A stretch of 45,753 nucleotides of DNA, taken from assembly GCA_000310025.1 (NCBI GenBank), contig FN649729.1, positions 2,628,856 to 2,674,608 of the forward strand, given 5' to 3'. The DNA comes from Ectocarpus siliculosus (taxonomy: Eukaryota; Sar; Phaeophyceae; Ectocarpales; Ectocarpaceae). Positions 42,601-45,753 of the stretch are shown here, piece after piece (position 1 is the stretch's first letter; every line of letters begins with the position of its first letter). Under the pieces are notes generated by a model that had not been told where the DNA came from, did not search any database, and worked only from the letters and a program-made list of their open reading frames with translations. A program made the position numbers and the translations under genes.

Positions 42601-45115
42601 CGACTACACCTCATCTCACCACGCCAACCACGGACCCTGGATCGACCGTGAAGTTGACCCCGCTGAATAGGGTTCGGTCCCCGTACTTCTTGGAAAGGTC
42701 CTTCACGGTCAGCCCGCTGCGGCCCAACCGCGGTCCCGGCGGGATCACGATCTTCCTGCAAAAGCAAACAGGAAAAACGGGTGTGGCGTGTGGTGAGGTT
42801 GTGTGGGGTAGGAAGGGGTTGCGTTGTGCTTGTTGGGGATGGAAAGGGGGCTGTGCGGTGTAGTGTGTATCGTGCAGAATAGAAGGGGATCGTGTGGTGT
42901 GGCGTGTTCTTGTGGGAGTGGGTTATGTGGGGGGGGCAGCGTAGCAAACGTTTCGAGAACGCCGAGAGGAGGAGCACATGGGTACGCGGGGGGGGGGGGG
43001 GATACTCATAGTCGTGCATGCCGTAGTCGTTAGACCATTGACCTCGCATCCCTGCAAAGCCGGGACGGAGCACGCCGGGTTCTCACCGGACCAGGCTCTC
43101 ACATCACCAAGCGCGAAGCGCCGTGAGGTATTTGGCGAGTCGCATCAAGGGTGAGCTGCATCCTGCTATAGGTGTTCGAAATCTTGTGCTTACTTGCTTG
43201 CGTACGGATGACAGCTGCGTATGACTTAATTTATTTTCTGGTGCTTTCACCTCCAGAGACAGTTGTAAGCACTGTGTAACTGCCTCGAGGATGCTTGACC
43301 ATTCTAACACAACGCGGTGCGATCATCCCCCGTTGCGCGGAGTGAGGGTTCTCCACCCCGCACAACATGATCTACTCGACCACCATTATGGTTACCGCCA
43401 AAAACAAAAACAGAGGCAAAGAAATAAAAAAAAAACGGTGACCTGGTTGCCGAGTTCACGAAGTGAATTGACTTGTTTTACAACGTCGTTGCCAAGCGAC
43501 GAAAACTCAACCCCGATGGCAAACCCCGAGGGGGGGGCTTGTTTTACAACGTTGCCACGCGACGAAAACCCAACCCCTATGGCAAACACCGGGGGAGGGG
43601 GGGAGAAAAAAAATGGAGCGCGTTCTTCCGCCCGTTGACTAATTCGGATTTTCTGCAATACCGCCATCGCTATCACACCCTCCTGATGACCATCACAACA
43701 CCAACACCAACGCCAACATCAACACCACCAACACCGACACCAACGCCAACGCCAACACCAACACCGCCGCCGTCAAGATATGCATCACTTCCACCTCCAG
43801 CCACAGCGACACCACCACCATCACCACCACCACGTCTCACGTCTCACCCCTCCGACAACTGCTGCAGCTTGGCGGCACCCTCCTTGCGCTCGGCGACGGC
43901 TTTCTCGTACTTGTTGGCCCTCGCCTTGCTCACGCTCGCCCTGCCTGTCCTTATCCATTCCAGTTCCGACTCGAGCCGCTTCGCCACTTGGGCCTGAACG
44001 ACGTTCGACGGAGGGGAGCGTACTCATGTCTTGCATGCATGCCTTAGCTGTTAGACCATTGACTACATGTATTGGCAAATTCCAAAAACACTTTGCTATC
44101 AGGCGCTGAATAGAGCGACGTGGAAAATTCTAGATGGGATGGGATGGTACGATTATCCGATGGGATGGTGATGGGATGGCAATCGCGATAAACGTGATGA
44201 GATCCCAAACCGCCTATTGTACCATCCCACTACCATCCCATTACCATAAAATACCATCCCTTCGAACCCCACGTGTACAATTGTAGCCCTAGAATTTTCT
44301 GGCAGGGAAAAACACCGCCAATAAAAAAAAAAACGGATATCTCTCTGCCTGGCCCTGTACGCCGCCCGTTTCCTTCCGGTGCGCGCGCGGGGGGGGTGGT
44401 TTACTCCGTTGACCCCGACGCAAGCAGTAGAGTGGATGAGGAACAAAGCAAGAGGGCGGGAAAAAGGTCGGCGATGTGGGTACAAGCCGCAAGCTACCCC
44501 CATGGGATGTCATCCCATTCTGCTTCTGTTTTTGTTACGTGCTGCCCGGCCTGCCTGTCGTCTCAAAGGCATATTGTATACCAACACAATTGACACAAAA
44601 ATCTGGAGCCAAACCTGCTTGGAGTGCTCCCTGTCGAGGCGGTTTTGCTTTTGCACCAGCCACGCCGAGTAGTTGCCCTTGAACGGCAGCAGCGAGCCCC
44701 GGTCCACCTCGAGAATCCAGCCGGCCACGTTGTCCAAGAAGTACCTACACACCCAAGTCATTGTTGTTGTTGTTGTTGTTGTTTTTGTTTTTGTTGTTGC
44801 TGCTGCTGCTGCTGTCGCTGCTGTTACTGCTGCTGCCCCTTCTGTTGTTTCGCCTCCACTCGGGGCCTTATCTACAGGCTTTCAGTCCGACAACAGGTCG
44901 GTCCCAAGTCCAAAAAATCACATCTTAAACACACACACTTCCTTCACATCTTTCACATACAGCGTTTGATCCCAAAGTGAGGATAACTTAGCCCATGCAC
45001 GCCGTTGATCACACATCCTTTGGGCACAGGCTGTGGCACAGCCCACCTGTCGTGAGTGATGCTGATCACGGTGCCCTTGAACGCCCGCAGGTAGTCTTCC
45101 AGCCATCGCACCGAC
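39608..45115 (-). CDS. EttA-type ABCF translation-factor ATPase, C-terminal eight exons (5' end outside window)
   Basis: Exons in coding order: 45115-45047, 44744-44615, 43993-43848, 42755-42620, 42156-42058, 41457-41371, 41037-40881, 39855-39608. Phases agree, giving 356 residues to a TGA at 39608. Visible in order: the end of ABC domain 1 (SVRWLEDYL, switch [20 protein letters not shown]), the interdomain linker ([20 protein letters not shown]), then ABC domain 2 with Walker [11 protein letters not shown]-loop LVSQGRS, signature MSGGERNR, Walker [14 protein letters not shown] and switch [10 protein letters not shown]. The tail is [11 protein letters not shown]. Bacterial EttA binds the ribosomal E site and gates elongation by ATP level. 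A eukaryotic EttA-type copy would most likely serve plastid or mitochondrial ribosomes, but its targeting peptide is outside the window. Domain 1 Walker A is also outside. Confidence 0.9.
39893..39996. repeat. Dispersed repeat family B, copy 2
   Basis: Contains CATGTTTTGCATGC, CGCGCCCTCGAGAGGACGGA and GGACCGATCACCGATGGCCA. A G-rich run (39870-39888) joins it to the acceptor of the last ABCF exon at 39855, where it reads as a C tract on the coding strand. Confidence 0.75.
42199..42250. repeat. (GACAGAGA)n microsatellite
   Basis: Regular GAGAGACA units in an ABCF intron. Confidence 0.85.
43002..43045. repeat. Dispersed repeat family B, copy 3 (short)
   Basis: A G run, then ACTCATAGTCGTGCATGCCG then TAGTCGTTAGACCATTGAC. 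Confidence 0.6.
43296..43598 (+). repeat. Dispersed repeat family C, copy 1
   Basis: Starts TGACCATTCTAACACAACG, has GCGCGGAGTGAGGGTTCTCC, ACCCCGCACAACATGATCTA, GGTTGCCGAG and CAAGCGACGAAAAC with GATGGCAAAC. The last block is doubled in this copy (43494-43530 and 43556-43590). The second copy is reversed at 45518-45753. Confidence 0.8.
43690..43795. repeat. (ACCAAC/ACC)n low-complexity tract
   Basis: Irregular ACC AAC CCA units in an ABCF intron. Pro/Thr-rich frames here are artefacts. Confidence 0.75.
44018..44075. repeat. Dispersed repeat family B, copy 4
   Basis: GTACTCATGTCTTGCATGC, then GCCTTAGCTGTTAGACCATT and GACTAC. It ends 25 bases from the acceptor of the ABCF exon at 43993. Confidence 0.7.
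44118..44301. mobile_element. Foldback element with GAAAATTCTAG ends
   Basis: The left end GGAAAATTCTAG (44120) and the right end CTAGAATTTTCTGGC (44289) are inverted. Inside, GATGGGATGG units on the left arm are mirrored by CCATCCC-ACCATCCCA on the right arm, so most of the element can fold on itself. No coding capacity. In an ABCF intron. Confidence 0.65.
44760..44835. repeat. (GTT)n / (GCT)n microsatellite
   Basis: GTT triplets run into GCTGCT triplets just upstream of an ABCF exon acceptor at 44744. Confidence 0.85.
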
Positions 45116-45171
45116 CTTCGGGTTCAAAGTAGAACGGAGAATAACAGCGCGCGGGCGCGATGGGTGGGGGG

Positions 45172-45276
45172 GCGTACTAATGTTATGCATGCCTTAGCTG
45201 TTCGACCTTTGACCACGCGCCCTCGAGAGGACGGACCATTGTTATTGTTCGCACAGGACCGATCACCGGTGGCCAA
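45172..45276. repeat. Dispersed repeat family B, copy 5 (long)
   Basis: GTACTAATGTTATGCATGCC, TTAGCTGTTCGACC, GCGCCCTCGAGAGGACGGAC and GGACCGATCACCGGTGGCCA. About 57 bases upstream of the acceptor of the ABCF exon at 45115. Confidence 0.75.
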
Positions 45277-45517
45277 TTGTTCCTTCCTACGTTGCCAAAG
45301 GTGACTCAAAGTAGTTTTACGCAGACGCGGGGAAATCTCAGAGGGGGCTCCGTGGCGATCAACGGGGGCACCGTGGTGAGACGGGGTCCGTGGATCATTT
45401 TTGGTCAAAAATGGCGTAGTTTCTCAATATGAACGAACTCTGCTGCAGCGTTGCGCCATGGACCATGAAATACGGATAAATAGCTTCCACCACACCACAC
45501 AAAGACCTATGCTTAGA

Positions 45518-45753
45518 CCCCCCCCCCCGCGTTTGCCATCGGGGTAGGGTTTTCGTCGCTTGGCAGCGATGTTGAAAAACAAGCCGATCACATCGTGAGC
45601 TCGGCAACCACGTTATCGCTTCTTTTTTTTCTGCCTTTGTTGTTTTTTTTCCGGTGACCATGAATGGTGGTCCAGTAGATCATGTTGTGCGGGGTGGAGA
45701 ACCCTCACTCCGCGCAAAGGGGATAATCGCACCACGTTGTGTTAAAATGGTCA
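45518..45753 (-). repeat. Dispersed repeat family C, copy 2 (inverted, reaches window edge)
   Basis: The reverse complement starts TGACCATTTTAACACAACG and follows copy 1 through GCGCGGAGTGAGGGTTCTCC to CAAGCGACGAAAACCCTACC and a G run. It may extend beyond 45753. It lies in the intron upstream of the first visible ABCF exon. Confidence 0.8.

Overview
This is a eukaryotic, intron-rich window, most likely from a brown alga (Phaeophyceae, Ectocarpus-like). That placement is an inference. It rests on short coding exons (57-391 nt) separated by introns of several hundred bases, GC-rich coding sequence with many simple repeats, and the gene families present (a WSC-repeat secreted protein, a DOMON/cytochrome b561 protein, a root-cap-like GDPH protein and an EttA-type ABCF protein). 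I derived every exon chain below by hand from splice signals. In each gene the exon phases join without conflict, except where an indel is described.

Layout. (1) 426-12558, minus strand: fifteen exons encode at least 998 residues of one polypeptide. In order these are a signal peptide, an animal-type haem peroxidase domain with a mucin-like insert, a DOMON domain, and a cytochrome b561 membrane core cut by the left window edge. (2) 12.6-25.9 kb: a repeat-rich gap. It holds a complete TA-flanked 1.8 kb DNA transposon with perfect 27-bp inverted ends and its own two-exon DNA-binding protein, an eroded relative of that transposon, three copies of a ~190-bp MITE, a copia-type gag fragment between 64-bp direct repeats, a tRNA-like sequence and several minisatellites. 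(3) 26006-31277, plus strand: a ten-exon gene for a secreted protein made of four WSC domains. (4) 35107-38235, minus strand: a root-cap-like, cysteine-rich gene carrying two compensating indels, probably a pseudogene. (5) 39608-45115, minus strand: the last eight exons of an EttA-type ABCF ATPase. Its 5' part lies beyond the right edge.

How the genes relate. The peroxidase-DOMON-b561 protein, the WSC protein and the root-cap-like locus all point to secretion or the cell surface (extracellular redox chemistry, wall polysaccharide binding, extracellular matrix). The ABCF protein is a translation factor and unrelated. Nothing shows these loci are co-regulated.

The strongest candidate for something new is the single-gene fusion of a haem peroxidase to a DOMON-b561 transmembrane electron-transfer module. 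Its plan resembles dual oxidase (peroxidase plus NOX) but is built from different redox parts. Its peroxidase domain has lost the distal histidine and keeps the proximal one.
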